Shown here one piece after another: positions 24,600 to 37,500 of a DNA stretch of 64,000 nucleotides. The notes under the pieces are model-generated. The model searched no databases, was not told the DNA's origin, and saw only the letters and a list, made by a program, of their open reading frames with translations. Made by a program: the position numbers and the translations under genes. This stretch comes from Sipunculus nudus (Eukaryota; Annelida; Sipuncula; Golfingiida; Sipunculidae), in assembly GCA_026874595.1 (NCBI GenBank), contig CM049317.1:60298618-60362617 (forward strand), given 5' to 3'. How positions within the stretch are numbered: position 1 is the first letter of the stretch; every line of letters starts with the position of its first letter.

Positions 24600-27515
24600 A
24601 CTAAGTGGAACCCCTTGCTCCAGTACTGACCTTTCCTTAAGTAAGCACACCACGTAGTCAGGGGTAACCCCTGGCTCAAATACTGTCCTATCCTAAAGCA
24701 AGCAAACCACATAGTGAGGGGTAACTCCTGGCTCAAATACTAACCTATCCTTGAGCAAGCACACCACTTAGTGAGGGGTAGCCCCTGGCTCCAATACTGA
24801 CCTATCCTTAAGCAAGCACACCATATAGTGAGGGGTAACCCCTGGCTCAAATACTGACCTATCCTTGAGCAAGCACACCACATAATGAGGGGTAACCCCT
24901 GGCTCCAATACTGACCTATCCTTAAGCAAGCACATCACATAATGAGGGGTAATCTGGCTCCAATACTGACCTATCCTTGAGAAATCACACCACATAGTGA
25001 GGGGTAACCCCTGGCTCCAATACTGACCTATCCTTAAGCAAGCACACCACATAGTGAGGGGTAGCCCCTGGCTCCAATACTGACCTAACCTTAAGCAAGC
25101 AAACAACATAGTGATGGGTAACCCCTGACTCAAATACTGACCTATCCTTGAGCAAGCACACCACAGTGAGGGGTAACCCCTGGCTCCAATACTGACCTAT
25201 CCTTAAGCAAGCACACCACATAGTGAGGGGTAATCTGGCTCCAATACTGACCTATCCTTGAGCAAGCACATCACATAATGAGGGGTAATCTGGCTCCAAT
25301 ACTGACCTATCCTTGAGCAAGCACACCACATAGTGAGGGGTAACCCCTGGCTCCAATACTGCCCTAACCTTAAGCAAGCACATCACATAATGAGGGGTAA
25401 TCTGGCTCCAATACTGACCTATCCTTGAGAAATCACACCACATAGTGAGGGGTAACCCCTGGCTCCAATACTGACCTATCCTTAAGCAAGCAAACAACAT
25501 AGTGATGGGTAACCCCTGGCTCCAATACTGACCTATCCTTAAGCAAGCAAACAACATAGTGAGGGGTAACCCCTGACTCAAATACTGACCTATCCTTGAG
25601 CATGCACACCACATAGCGATGGGTAACCCCTGGCTCAAATACTGACCTATCCTTAAGCAAGCACATCACATAATGAGGGGTAATCTGGCTCCAATACTGA
25701 CCTATCCTTGAGCAAGCACACCACATAGTGAGGGGTAACCCCTGGCTCCAATACTGACCTATCCTTAAGCAAGCACACCACATAGTGAGGGGTAGCCCCT
25801 GGCTCCAATACTGCCCTAACCTTAAGCAAGCAAACAACATAGTGATGGGTAACCCCTGACTCAAATACTGACCTATCCTTGAGAAATCACACCACATAGT
25901 GAGGGGTAACCCCTGGCTCCAATACTGACCTATCCTTAAGCAAGCAAACAACATAGTGATGGGTAACCCCTGACTCAAATACTGACCTATCCTTGAGCAT
26001 GCACACCACATAGTGAGGGGTAACCCCTGGCTCCAATACTGACCTATCCTTAAGCAAGCACATCACATAATGAGGGGTAATCTGGCTCCAATACTGACCT
26101 ATCCTTGAGCAAGCACACCACATAGTGAGGGGTAACCCCTGGCTCCAATACTGACCTATCCTTAAGCAAGCACACCACATAGTGAGGGGTAGCCCCTGGC
26201 TCCAATACTGCCCTAACCTTAAGCAAGCAAACAACATAGTGATGGGTAACCCCTGACTCAAATACTGACCTATCCTTGAGCAAGCACACCACAGTGAGGG
26301 GTACCCCTGGCTCAAATACTGACCTATCCTTAAGCAAGCACATCACATAATGAGGGGTAATCTGGCTCCAATATTGACCTATCCTTAAGCAAGCACATCA
26401 CATAATGAGGGGTAATCTGGCTCCAATATTGACCTATCCTTGAGCAAGCACACCATATAGTGAGGGGTAACCCCTGGCTCCAATACTGACCTATCCTTAA
26501 GCAAGCAAACAACATAGTGATGGGTAACCCCTGACTCAAATACTGACCTATCCTTGAGCAAGCACACCACATAATGAGGGGTAACCCCTGGCTCCAATAC
26601 TGACCTATCCTTAAGCAAGCACATCACATAATGAGGGGTAATCTGGCTCCAATATTGACCTATCCTTGAGAAATCACACCACATAGTGAGGGGTAACCCC
26701 TGGCTCCAATACTGCCCTAACCTTAAGCAAGCAAACAACATAGTGATGGGTAACCCCTGACTCAAATACTGACCTATCCTTGAGCAAGCACACCACATAA
26801 TGAGGGGTAACCCCTGGCTCCAATACTGACCTATCCTTAAGCAAGCACATCACATAATGAGGGGTAATCTGGCTCCAATATTGACCTATCCTTGAGAAAT
26901 CACACCACATAGTGAGGGGTAACCCCTGGCTCCAATACTGCCCTAACCTTAAGCAAGCAAACAACATAGTGATGGGTAACCCCTGACTCAAATACTGACC
27001 TATCCTTGAGCATGAACACCACATAGCGATGGGTAACCCCTGGCTCAAATACTGCCCTAATCTTAAGCAAGCAAACAACATAGTGATGGGTAACCCCTGA
27101 CTCAAATACTGACCTATCCTTGAGCAAGCACACCACACAGTGAGGGGTAACCCCTGGCTCCAATAGTGACCTATCCTTAAGCAAGCACACCACATAGTGA
27201 GGGGTAACCCCTGGCTCAAATACTGACCTATCCTTGAGCAAGCACACCACATAATGAGGGGTAACCCCTGGCTCCAATACTGACCTATCCTTAAGCAAGC
27301 ACATCACATAATGAGGGGTAATCTGGCTCCAATACTGACCTATCCTTGAGCAAGCACACCATATAGTGAGGGGTAACCCCTGGCTCCAATACTGACCTAT
27401 CCTTAAGCAAGCACACCACATAGTGAGGGGTAGTCCCTGGCTCCAATACTGACCTATCCTTGAGCAAGCACACCACTGAGTGAGGGGTAACCCCTGGCTC
27501 CAGTACTGACCAATC
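24600..27515. repeat. 57-bp satellite array, about 51 copies
   Basis: The unit contains GAGGGGTAACCCCTGGCTCC, AATACTGACCTATCCTTAAG and CAAGCACACCACATAGT. AGGGGTAACCCCT is a 13-nt inverted repeat in most copies. Some copies have lost 2 bp (GGTAATCTGG or CCACAGTG), making 55-bp units. Variants recur in order, indicating higher-order repeats: a 226-bp, 4-unit block repeats from 26621 to 26847, and blocks about 397 bp apart start near 25661 and 26058. Because 57 is a multiple of 3, long open frames with a 19-residue period appear on the minus strand; these are by-products. Confidence 0.97.
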
Positions 27516-27549
27516 CTCAGATCCTGGCATTCACCAAGGCGAATGGCAG

Positions 27550-27598
27550 TAGACCCAGTTGTGGCTCTGTTGTAAACACATAGCCACAACTGGGTCTA
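27550..27598. repeat. Perfect 17-bp inverted repeat beside the satellite
   Basis: TAGACCCAGTTGTGGCT at 27550-27566 is exactly reverse-complemented at 27582-27598, with a 15-nt spacer. It could be a transcript hairpin or a palindromic insertion scar. It lies 35 bp past the last satellite unit. Confidence 0.85.
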
Positions 27599-27763
27599 TA
27601 CTGGCAGTGCCAGTAGCATTTCGGGTACTGTTGCAACAGCCACCACTGTCATTCTATAATATTGTAGGATTTGTATTACATATAATGAATGTTTCTGAAC
27701 TCACAAACCAATCAATTTTCGGCCGCTGCGATGTTAACATATCATATACATGAGATAAATTAC

Positions 27764-27850
27764 CTGTCACACCTCTGGTCCCCCTGTTTGACTTGTGTTG
27801 TTTAGATGCAGACGACGCACGTTCTGCCGGCGGAAATGAGCTGTCCTAAT
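27764..27850 (-). promoter_or_regulatory. Possible non-coding first exon and promoter of the canopy gene
   Basis: On the minus strand this stretch is unusually GC- and CpG-rich for the window (GACGACGCACGTTC, GCCGGCGG) and ends in a good donor, ACAG|GTAATT, at 27764/27763. The canopy coding exon at 21802 needs an upstream leader exon, and this is the best candidate I see. If right, the first intron is about 6 kb and contains the whole 57-bp satellite. This is inference from composition and one splice site. Confidence 0.3.
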
Positions 27851-28365
27851 GGAAAACTTCAAAATATCCAACCTTAAAAATTTCTGCATAAGCGATTAGA
27901 TTTAAGTCAAGATCTTGCTGGAGTCCCATGAAGTTAATTTAATCACCATATCAACAAATTGTGCTTGTTCTATTTAAATCAATAAAGAATTTAAGGACCA
28001 CCGACTCCAGGTTGCAAAATTTTGATGTTCGATTAAAACCACAAGATACTGGTGTACATATATTGTTTAAACGATATATTTTGCCGTCAGTCAGCAGCTG
28101 ACCGGGTTCCCACAGAGGCCCATGTCATTTCAAGGGGAACAACAATGTGGGTGACAGGGCCAGATAATAATAAGATAACGGCATGTCACAGTTTAATGGA
28201 AGAGTGACATGTCATGACATACAATTTTCTCACGTTTGGTGTTACATGTAAAAATATACCGTCTAAAAAAATTGAGAACTTCAGCTTGAGGATTTTACTC
28301 AAATAGCTTGTATTTATAAGGCTTTGCATTTTAACATTTGTGATTAATCCTGTGCATTTGAATTA
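27851..28365. other. Unique sequence in the divergent canopy/METAP1D interval
   Basis: About 500 bp with no repeat or gene that I recognise, between the candidate canopy leader exon and a family A element. With the CpG-rich stretch just before it, it is the best place for promoters of the two diverging genes. No specific promoter motif is identified. Confidence 0.3.
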
Positions 28366-28371
28366 ATTTTT

Positions 28372-30121
28372 AGCTCAGCTGACTATAAGTCATCATACAG
28401 TTATGATCCATTGTCCGTCATCCGTCAGTTTGGTTAGACTGGCATGTTTTGGAACAGTTGGACGTACTAATCCAAAATTAGGCATACTGTTGGATATCCC
28501 CAAGATCTAGCTCATACCATACTGAACTTGAAAACTTTGTTCCTTTGAGAAATTTGGGAAAACCTCAATTTTCCATTAAAAACCCATTATCACACTTCAG
28601 GACTGCCTAATATCAAAACCACTCATCTGTTATTCTTCATATTTGCCATTAATATTCCCCTATATAGTTCCTATGTACACACCAGAGATTTGGTCAGTAT
28701 TATATAATTTATAAAAATATACGGGCCCTAACATAATTCACTTTGTTAAAAAATTCAGGAAAGATTTACTGGCCTAACATGATAATTGTTGAAGCTAGAG
28801 ATTTATTTCAGGGATATTGATTTATTTAATCAAGATTCAAGAGTATACACAAATTTAGATCTAAATTTTGTAATATTTTAAAGTTATTAGCATAAATATA
28901 AAATCAGTACCTTAAATTTTGCTAAACTTTGACCAGCAGGTACACCTAAGGTTTGTTAAATTCTGAAATTTTTAAATAAAAGCAAAAAAATTAGGCTAGT
29001 TTTTTAAGTTTTTTTTTCTCAGAGGCTCTATTGTATTCATTTGCATTGTCAAGCTCCAGGTTTCCCACTTCTGGTCACTATAGCCCTGCCTGGGTAACCT
29101 TATTAGTGATGCAACACTGGTTGAGCACCCCTGCTGTCATAGGTGTACAGTTATTCTCATGTCACTCCCCTGCCACCACCCAACCCCTGTGTTTTGCAAT
29201 AATTATTGTTGTTTGAACTGTAATTCTTTAATTGTAGGGATGTTTCAACCCCAGTGTACAAAACTACTTGAAAAAGTAAATAAAGGAGTAATCCAGAAGA
29301 TGCCACGTTACGGTAATGTAGCATTTGTACCCATCAGGAACCAATCAGAACCCACCAGGAAGCATAATTTGATAATATATGAGCCAAATTATGGATAAAT
29401 AAAGGTGCAATTTAAAATTGTAAATTCTGAATCAGGTTATATTTTCAGATATTTATTGTTTTGCAAATTGATAAAATATATTTTTTGTGATAAAAATAAA
29501 TACATGTATATGCATAATGTGTTGTTATCTGACCAAATTATCGAAACATGGTTATGCAATTTAGAATTGTGAACCAGCTTATATATTCAGATACATATGT
29601 TATATCGCAAATGTATAAAATTTATAAACTTTAAAAAAAAATTGTCATGAAAAGAATGAGGATCTTAGATATTTGTTCACAATTTTCCTGCCTCAGCAGA
29701 ATATGAAATAAATTGATTGTTTTTAAATGTTTAATAATTATGAAAAAACTTTTCCTTCTGTAGGATAAAGTGATCAGCTCAGTCTGTCCATCTCTTTTAA
29801 TCATTAGTTATATAATGATTTTTAATCTACTTTTTACCTATAAGCACTATTGCAAACTCCCCCTCTCTCACTTTCTCTCTCCTCCTCCCTCCTCCATCAA
29901 GATTAATTAATAACATTAGCACATTTTTTGTAGGTCAGATGTATCCTTTCATATAACTTTTAGGCACATAATGTTTTTATTCCTTATTGCATTATATGAA
30001 CGGTTTCAGGCCACAATTTTCATGTATTACACTGTAAAATATACACTTATCAGATTTAGTTTATATATTTGATATTTGATTATCACCAGTTAGCAGGACT
30101 ATTTCCTCTTAGCATTTAAAT

Positions 30122-30181
<60 letters not shown>

Positions 30182-30250
30182 AGTTAATTTTGCATTTGCT
30201 AAAATTTTTGTAAATTCAGCTGAGCGACGTGACCCTTGGGTCCCTTGTTT
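28372..30250 (+). mobile_element. Family A element, single-unit copy
   Basis: Begins TAGCTCAGCTGACTATAAGT, where the hairpin is partly decayed, then GTCCGTCATCCGTC. One internal unit (GACTGCCTAATATCAAAACC near 28602) follows, and the element ends CAGCTGAGCGACGTGACCC then TTGGGTCCCTTGTTT. It contains an (AT)n tract at 30126-30176 and a pyrimidine-rich run at 29858-29897. Confidence 0.7.
30126..30176. repeat. (AT)n microsatellite
   Basis: About 25 AT dinucleotides within a family A element. Confidence 0.9.
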
Positions 30251-30949
30251 CATGCTGTCATAAAAACTGACTCCCTAATAAAATAAAATTGAGACGGCAC
30301 TACTGAATATTGTGGGACCAGAATAAAGAGCATTTCAGTTTAGTCTCTGGCTTTTGAATTGCAGTATAAATCGGATTATACGTTTCCTACCCTACAATCA
30401 AATGCTGGTTGAGTGATATGAAGATTGTAATTTATTCATACATGACAGTGAAATGCCAGTGTGTGAGAAAAAAAGGAAAAGTACAAGAAAGATTACATTG
30501 TCACATACATAAGTGCATATATATCTTAGTCGCGTTATTACAAAATCTCTAATACTACTATTAGTTAAAACTTCTGCAAATGAAGGTGCACATGGTTTAA
30601 AACTTATTTATGATGCTCAGATTTAAAGGGGAGCTGTGTTATAATTTGTATTGATAGTTTGCAGTAATCATTTTGGCAATAAACTGTTGCCCATGATGAA
30701 ACAACTCTGATAAAGCTGGCAGTATTATATGAAATGTCAGTGAGATTCACAGAAAACAATTTACCATATATTACGAATCGAGTTGTATAGATAGCAAAAG
30801 CAGTGTCTAGAATACCTATCACGTTTTGTGTGAAAGATTACTGACCTCTGTAAAGCCATAAAAAATAGTTGTTCATTTGATTAGCCTCTCCTGTATTTAG
30901 CAAATTAGTTTTTTTGCAAAAGAGGACCAAATCCTCTTTTTTTATTTCT

Positions 30950-31210
30950 TTTTTTTATTATATACCTGCCATATGAGTATTATGGTATACCAACCGTCCG
31001 TCCATCCATCTGAACTTTTATTGTCACCGTGATAACTTACAGGGGCTGTAATGGATTTTCACGAAACTAGCCATAATTATTCACCAGCATATTATCTCTC
31101 ACGTGTATGATTATGGGAAACATCCACGCATATATAATAAGGTCACAGGTCACTAGGCTACTTTGTAGTGTCGCTGTGATAACTTACAAAGATTTTTCTG
31201 ATGGCCTATA
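30950..31210 (+). repeat. Family F dispersed repeat, second copy
   Basis: GAGTATTATGGTATACCAAC then GTCCGTCCATCCATC, followed by GTCACCGTGATAACTTACAG and AATAAGGTCACAGGTCAC, parallels 3600-3810. It lies upstream of the METAP1D coding exon. Confidence 0.6.
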
Positions 31211-31524
31211 TTATATATATATATATTTCCTGATGGTCTGTTTAATTTTCTGATGTTCTATATTTGTATTCTAAAATCATATAATTTTTTTCTGATGTCC
31301 TGCATATGTTTTTTGTCTTTTATTATTTCTGATATCATATATTTTTTCCTGATGACCAAATGTACAAGCTGTGTGTTACCCCTGGGCCTTAAAATTTCTA
31401 ATTACCTCCGGACCTCGAAGATGTGTTTGGACTGCATTTGATACTCCAGCAAGATGTTTATTCAGTTTTCACCTAATAAATAACCTGTCATATTATTGTC
31501 ATATTATCTCTCATATTATTTCAG

Positions 31525-34500
31525 AATACAATGGCAAGGTTGCTGTCAAGGTTTTCAAGACACAAAGGTGCTTTGTTAAAGCACTGTGAGAGTCTTGGTA
31601 TCAGAATGGGAACAGACTCAAAAATGAATGTTTTGGACCCTGACTGTGCTGATGCAATAAGAACAGTGCCAAGCTACATTGACAAACCTCCATATGCACT
31701 TGCTGGGGCCAGCAGAGTTCCTCCAAAGCAGAATGAAATTGAAATTAAAACCATGGCACAAATTCAGCGAATGAGAGATGCATGTGAGGTTGCAAGGGAA
31801 GTGCTCAATGAAACGGCAGAATTTGTTAAAGTAGGAGTTACAACAGACAGACTGGATGAGGTTGCCCACCATGTGAGTGTCAGTCGTAGAGCGTACCCAT
31901 CTCCACTTTTATACAGGGATTATCCTCGATCTATATGTACTTCAGTTAACGAGGTAGCCTGCCATGGTATTCCTTCAAGTCGAGTACTACAAGATGGAGA
32001 TATCATTAATATTGATGTTACAGTGAGTATGTTATGTAGAGCTACTATTTACTGTCCCCCACTTAGGCAGAACAGGGACATTGATTTGGGTTTGTTTGTC
32101 TGTCCGTCCATCAGGTTTTCATTTCCATGCAATAACTTTTCTAAATATTATCAGATTTCATTCACATTTTGGTCAGTAATTGCTCTCATGCATACCTTTG
32201 TTAGGAATGATTATGGAGTCTGTCTGAAAATTTATTATCTCAAGCTTCAAAACCCCAACAATTTTCCCTTTTGATCCCAATTCACAACTAAAATTATGAC
32301 ATGTTGAGACATCTTCAGGGGACAATGAAAACTAAAACACAGGCACTATGACATGTGGAGACATCTTCAGGGGACAATGAAAACTAAAACAAAGGCACTA
32401 TGACATGTGGAGACATCTTCAGGGGAAAATAAAAACTATAACATATTCAGGAGGCAAGCATAAAGATCACAGGAACCTAAAATAACAAGTGGCGGAAGCG
32501 GGGGACATAAATTCCACATCTTTGCTTGTTTTATATTTAAGCTGGCTATTCACCTACCTTATCTGTAAAATTATGTGATTACTAGCTTACTTTGTCTACA
32601 TATTAAGCATCTGTAGTTGATTTCTGTTAATTTCTGATCTTATAATGCCTCTGTGACACATGTATGAGCTTGTACATGAACCAATGTTGACATATAAAAA
32701 ACGTATAAATACAACCTACATATGCAGAAGCTAAAAGGTCACAATTTGCAAAACGCCCATTGCAAAACTCTGGTTCATCTGACATGCCACCAGATCATTT
32801 TGATGAGCCCCCACATGTTATAAACACATGGATATACAAAATGAACAGCCTATGTGAGGTGGGGTTGGCATATTCTTACCCATTTTCTGAATGGTTCAAG
32901 GGAATGACCTGGGATTATCTTTAGCTTATAGATGTTAGATATCAGTTTAGGCCCCTTAATTGTATGTGAAGAAAATACAAGTATTGTTACTAATCATATT
33001 ATTTTAAGAAAAAAAGTAAAAAAAGAATTAATATATTATGTAATTGAATAAATTTGTAGCATATATGATTATATCCTGTATAGGGTAACTTTTTCATTAA
33101 AAGTGCCTTATTTTTGTGATTCTCTTAGTACCAGTGTCCATTGACTAAAAATGTATTACCAGAATATCCAGTAATTGAATTGTTTCATGCTGAACCTGCT
33201 TGATATAATAATACAATCTGATGGATATTAACAAACAATCTGCATCTATTTTAGGTATTTTATAATGGTTACCATGGTGATGTATCTGAGACATACATGG
33301 TTGGCGCAGTATCCAGTGAAAACAAAGACTTAATAGAAATAGCACGTATATGTCGGGATGATGCTATTGGTGCTTGTGGACCAGGAGTAACGTTTGATAC
33401 CATCGGCAAAACCATTAGGTAAGGCAGCATACAGACAATTGTTCATTACTTTTAAAGGAGCCCATTCTCTACCCGCTCTCATTGGTCTGATTTCTGCGGT
33501 TCAGACGCAGGAAAAAAATTGGACCAATGAGAGAGGGTCTTGGAGTGATCAGGCCACTGAAAGTGGATGTAACATGTTTTAAATGTGGAGCTGATGCACA
33601 ATGCGATACCACTGTCATTTGTCTGATTACAGTTCTTTGTTCTCTGCCCAAACTTGTGTCCAAACCCAGAGTACCTTGTCATACAAAGCCTGTCATCCTG
33701 GCTTCTATGGCTTAGGGGTAAAGCACAGGACTCAACAGCTGTATTTCACTCACAAATGAGTGCTCCCTTCGGGGTTCCTTGATGCTATGATGCATCAAAG
33801 GAGACAATTACGCACCCAGGGCCCATAGGTGCAGTAGTCACCGGGCCTGGTTGACACCAAGATATAAAATGACAGGAATCTTGTGACACTGCCCTGTCAC
33901 GTAGTGCGTAACTGGAATGGAACTCTGCAGATGTACATATACATAGTTAAGATAGTATACAAAATAGAGGCAGATACCTCTACCAAAAAATAAAAAAAAA
34001 AACAGACAGATAAAAACAAAAGGAGACCTGGGACAACTGCAGTGTATAACCCCCGCATGAGGAGCCTATATGACATTCAGCTGAGTGAGATTTCACATAA
34101 AAAATGTCTCATAAAATAAATCTCTCTCTCTCTTTCTCTCTCTCTCATTTAATGGGATGAATTTCAGGGTAAGGCACAAAAACCCTGCAATATTTGTTCT
34201 ATGAAATGTGACTAAAAGTTGTGTTAACCCAAATGTCATTTTGCATGCTTCCAGCTGAACATCATGACCCATGGGCCACTTGTTTGTTATACATGTACAA
34301 TATACATTTTTAGTATATAATAAAATAGACATGTATTGTGTAATAATATACATTATATTTATCAAATATTTATTTTTTTTATCTTTTTTAATTTCAGTGA
34401 AATATCAGAAATGACAGGCTACCAGGTGGTGCCTAACTTTTGTGGTCATGGGATTGGTAAATTCTTCCATGGTCCCCCAGATATCTTACACTATGGTAAG

Positions 34501-37500
34501 TGATTCTCCTGTTGTCTAAAAAGGGTTCATCTATAGTCCGTACCAGTACCCGTGTCCGCATGTTTTTCCGGGATAACTTTTTATTCAAGTAAAGCAGTGT
34601 AAACCTTTCTTGTCCAAAGGTTGCAGGAGCTATTCTGCCGACTACCTGCACAAAAAGTAACGCCTTACCTTGCTTTAATTTTGTATGAGACGAATAATCC
34701 AAAATATGACAAAACAGGTTACAGCGTTTACGACTTATTCCTTGCCTGAGAACTGATAATAAACAAGTCAGTCAAACTTAGGACGTCAGTCAATTGAAGG
34801 TGACCCGCGACCGATCACTGTGACGTATTTGTGACATCACTGTTGTCTAACAAACACCAAACGCAGCCATAGACATGGAAAGTGTAACATGGAGGAATGT
34901 ACTGTCCAGCAGTGCCTGGAAGACGCCATTCACGGTATTTCAGCATAAATAACGCAAAAGAGTCGCAAAGTTAATACATTTTACATGATATATAACTTCT
35001 TTACACAAAATCGGCGGAATATCCGTTTATCTACTTCAGGCCAAAGGACATTTTTAAAGAATATTTTTTAAATAATTATCGCGAAAAAACATGCGGACAC
35101 GGGTTTCGGGATGGACTATACACTCTGTTCCACCAACCCTGTCCAAATAATTTTTTGCGATATTTCTTTCAAATATATTTTGTTTGCCACTACAAATGAG
35201 CTTTCATCAAAGGAAGTAATGTGGCGATTTATGATGATTTAATAAGCATGAAATAAATATATTGAATTTGTTATGCCAGAGCACTGTTGACACTGTCTAG
35301 AAAGAGATGCAGAAATGAAGGCATCTGTTCAAGTGGCCATATTTGTTTTTCCATGTGATGTGTGATGTAACAAACATGTGACATACAAATACCACTGTGA
35401 TGTCATGATTGTCATCGCTGTGAATCATCATTAGTGGTGGGCCAATCATCGAGTTTTATCGAAAGTCAGTCGGTTTGCTGCCACTTTCAAGCGCTCGATT
35501 ACCAGAAGGCAACAATCGATTAAATCATAATCATGATTTTTTTTCCAGAATGCCCTAATTCACATTATGGGTCTTTATTCCCCAATAACTTCCTTATGTA
35601 ACTGAGTACAACATGGTAGATGCGAGAATGGAGAACTTAATAAACCTCTGTGAACTGGCAGGGAGCTGCAGAATTAGCGTGGATTTGTGTAAAGAGATGT
35701 ACATTGCACAATATGGGTGGTATGGCTTTAAAATGCTCCATAAATTCTCCATGTCTATATCCTGGATTGTGGTTTAATTCTTGATTATTATAAATAATTA
35801 AAATGAAACTTTGAAAAGCATATCTTACTCATAATAGGAAAATATAAAAAAGCAAAAACTTCTTTTCTTAAGGTAGAATTACTAAGACATAAAAGGAAGT
35901 ACAGTTTCACAGATAATTGCATATTTCTTTATATTTTTCTGAACCAATTAATAATCGATCATCGATCAGTTTGCTCAAACCGATGATCAGTTATGAAAAA
36001 GAAACCAACTACCACCACTAATCATCATGTGTTTCTAGTTTAAGACAGTCAGCTTAGGTCCAAGCCAAGCCGAAGAAAGTATAGCTCATTGAGCAGATAC
36101 AGGTTGCTGTGGTCAAGACCTCGGCCCTGTGCGCTCCTTAAGCATGTTCTCTGAGCTAACAGTCGCAGTGCCACGCCAAGCCAAGCAGGAGCCGCAAAGG
36201 CCACCACCGTCCATCCCAAGCCGGTGACCTTTTTAGAAAGCTACAGCATCCACAGCCACAAAGCCAGAAGCAACCCACATTCCCTCCACTGATCCCAGCA
36301 GTTGAGACCCAGCCATGCCATTCGAGAACCAAACTCAATCTTGTGAACGACACTGTTTCGAGACCCATCACCATTGTACTTGCAGTTTCAGCCATTTGGC
36401 CAATGGCAATATTGTGAATTTTAAAGCTTGCAAACAAAAAGTGAACCACACTATTTGATGAATATTGTATTTACTTACAGATAATGTTGATGTCACTCAG
36501 ATGAAGGAAGGAATGACATTCACAGTTGGTGAGTACAACGAGTAAAAACCGTAAAATGTAGAGTGTAGGTCTTTTAGTATGTGAGGGTTGTTAGGCATCA
36601 GAGCTACCTTACCCCCCTGTATCAAAATGGCATTGACCCTAGGAGTCAGACCCTTGAGTAGAATGCCAGTGACTTCACTTGGGTCTTATGAATTAGATGG
36701 ATGTGACCTTTATCCAGCTGTTGGTGAAGGGATAGTAACCTGTGCATTTGCCTGCATCTAATAAGATGGCATATTGTCAGTCATTATGACGTTCTAAGGA
36801 GCTAAAAGTTAATTGACATAAGTACCAGCTGCAATTACTGTGGTTAGCGAGGTTAAATTTTCGTGACTTTCACTTCTTCAGTGTTTCAGGAGGGTTTAAT
36901 TAATGCTATTTACCATACAGTAACTTAAACATTGTACATCACCATTACTCTAACAGTTGCCTAATATGTATGCATAATTTTAACAGTTGCTGGAGGAGCT
37001 AAGGAAACATTGAACTTGTGCAAATATTCTTCATGCCATAGTGGTTTATATACAACCATTGATATTATTTAAATTACCAGTCTTACGAGTCACTTACTGT
37101 TGGTGTGGAGTCTTATTCCCAAAGACTTTATTTTTGGGATATTTGCCCCTTTGCAAATATTGAAGATTAAAAACCCTAGAGAACAAAAAACCAACCACAG
37201 TATATGGCTTTACAGTCATCATGTTTAACCCAAGGATTGGCAGTATGCTATGTTTTGGCTTAATTACAACAACCATATCCAAATTTGGATAGACCTTTTG
37301 GATATTTTGGTGTTTTAACACTAATTTTCTGTGTTGTTTTATCTGTGAAAGATATCCTGTAGGGTGACCTGACCTGTTCACTTTGTTTGCTAGTCTAATC
37401 ATTTATAATCCTTGCTAGAACATGCTGGCAAGAGGCAGGGCATAACTTAATGGGAAAGACATTGGACTGTTTAAATAAAGGTCCCCTGACTGACACATCT

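Noticed and set aside
24600-27515. CRISPR-like array
   Set aside because: Units are directly adjacent with no unique spacers, in a eukaryotic genome with introns.
24768-27589. Long overlapping minus-strand open frames of 80-229 codons with a 19-residue period
   Set aside because: They follow from a 57-bp satellite whose length is a multiple of three. They break at every 2-bp deletion variant and have no start, splice or family support.
27559-27753. 64-codon plus-strand frame beside the satellite
   Set aside because: It starts within the 17-bp inverted repeat and resembles no known protein.
34093-34365. 90-codon minus-strand frame in METAP1D intron 2
   Set aside because: It overlaps a CT-rich simple repeat and a family A tail fragment, and has no homology that I recognise.
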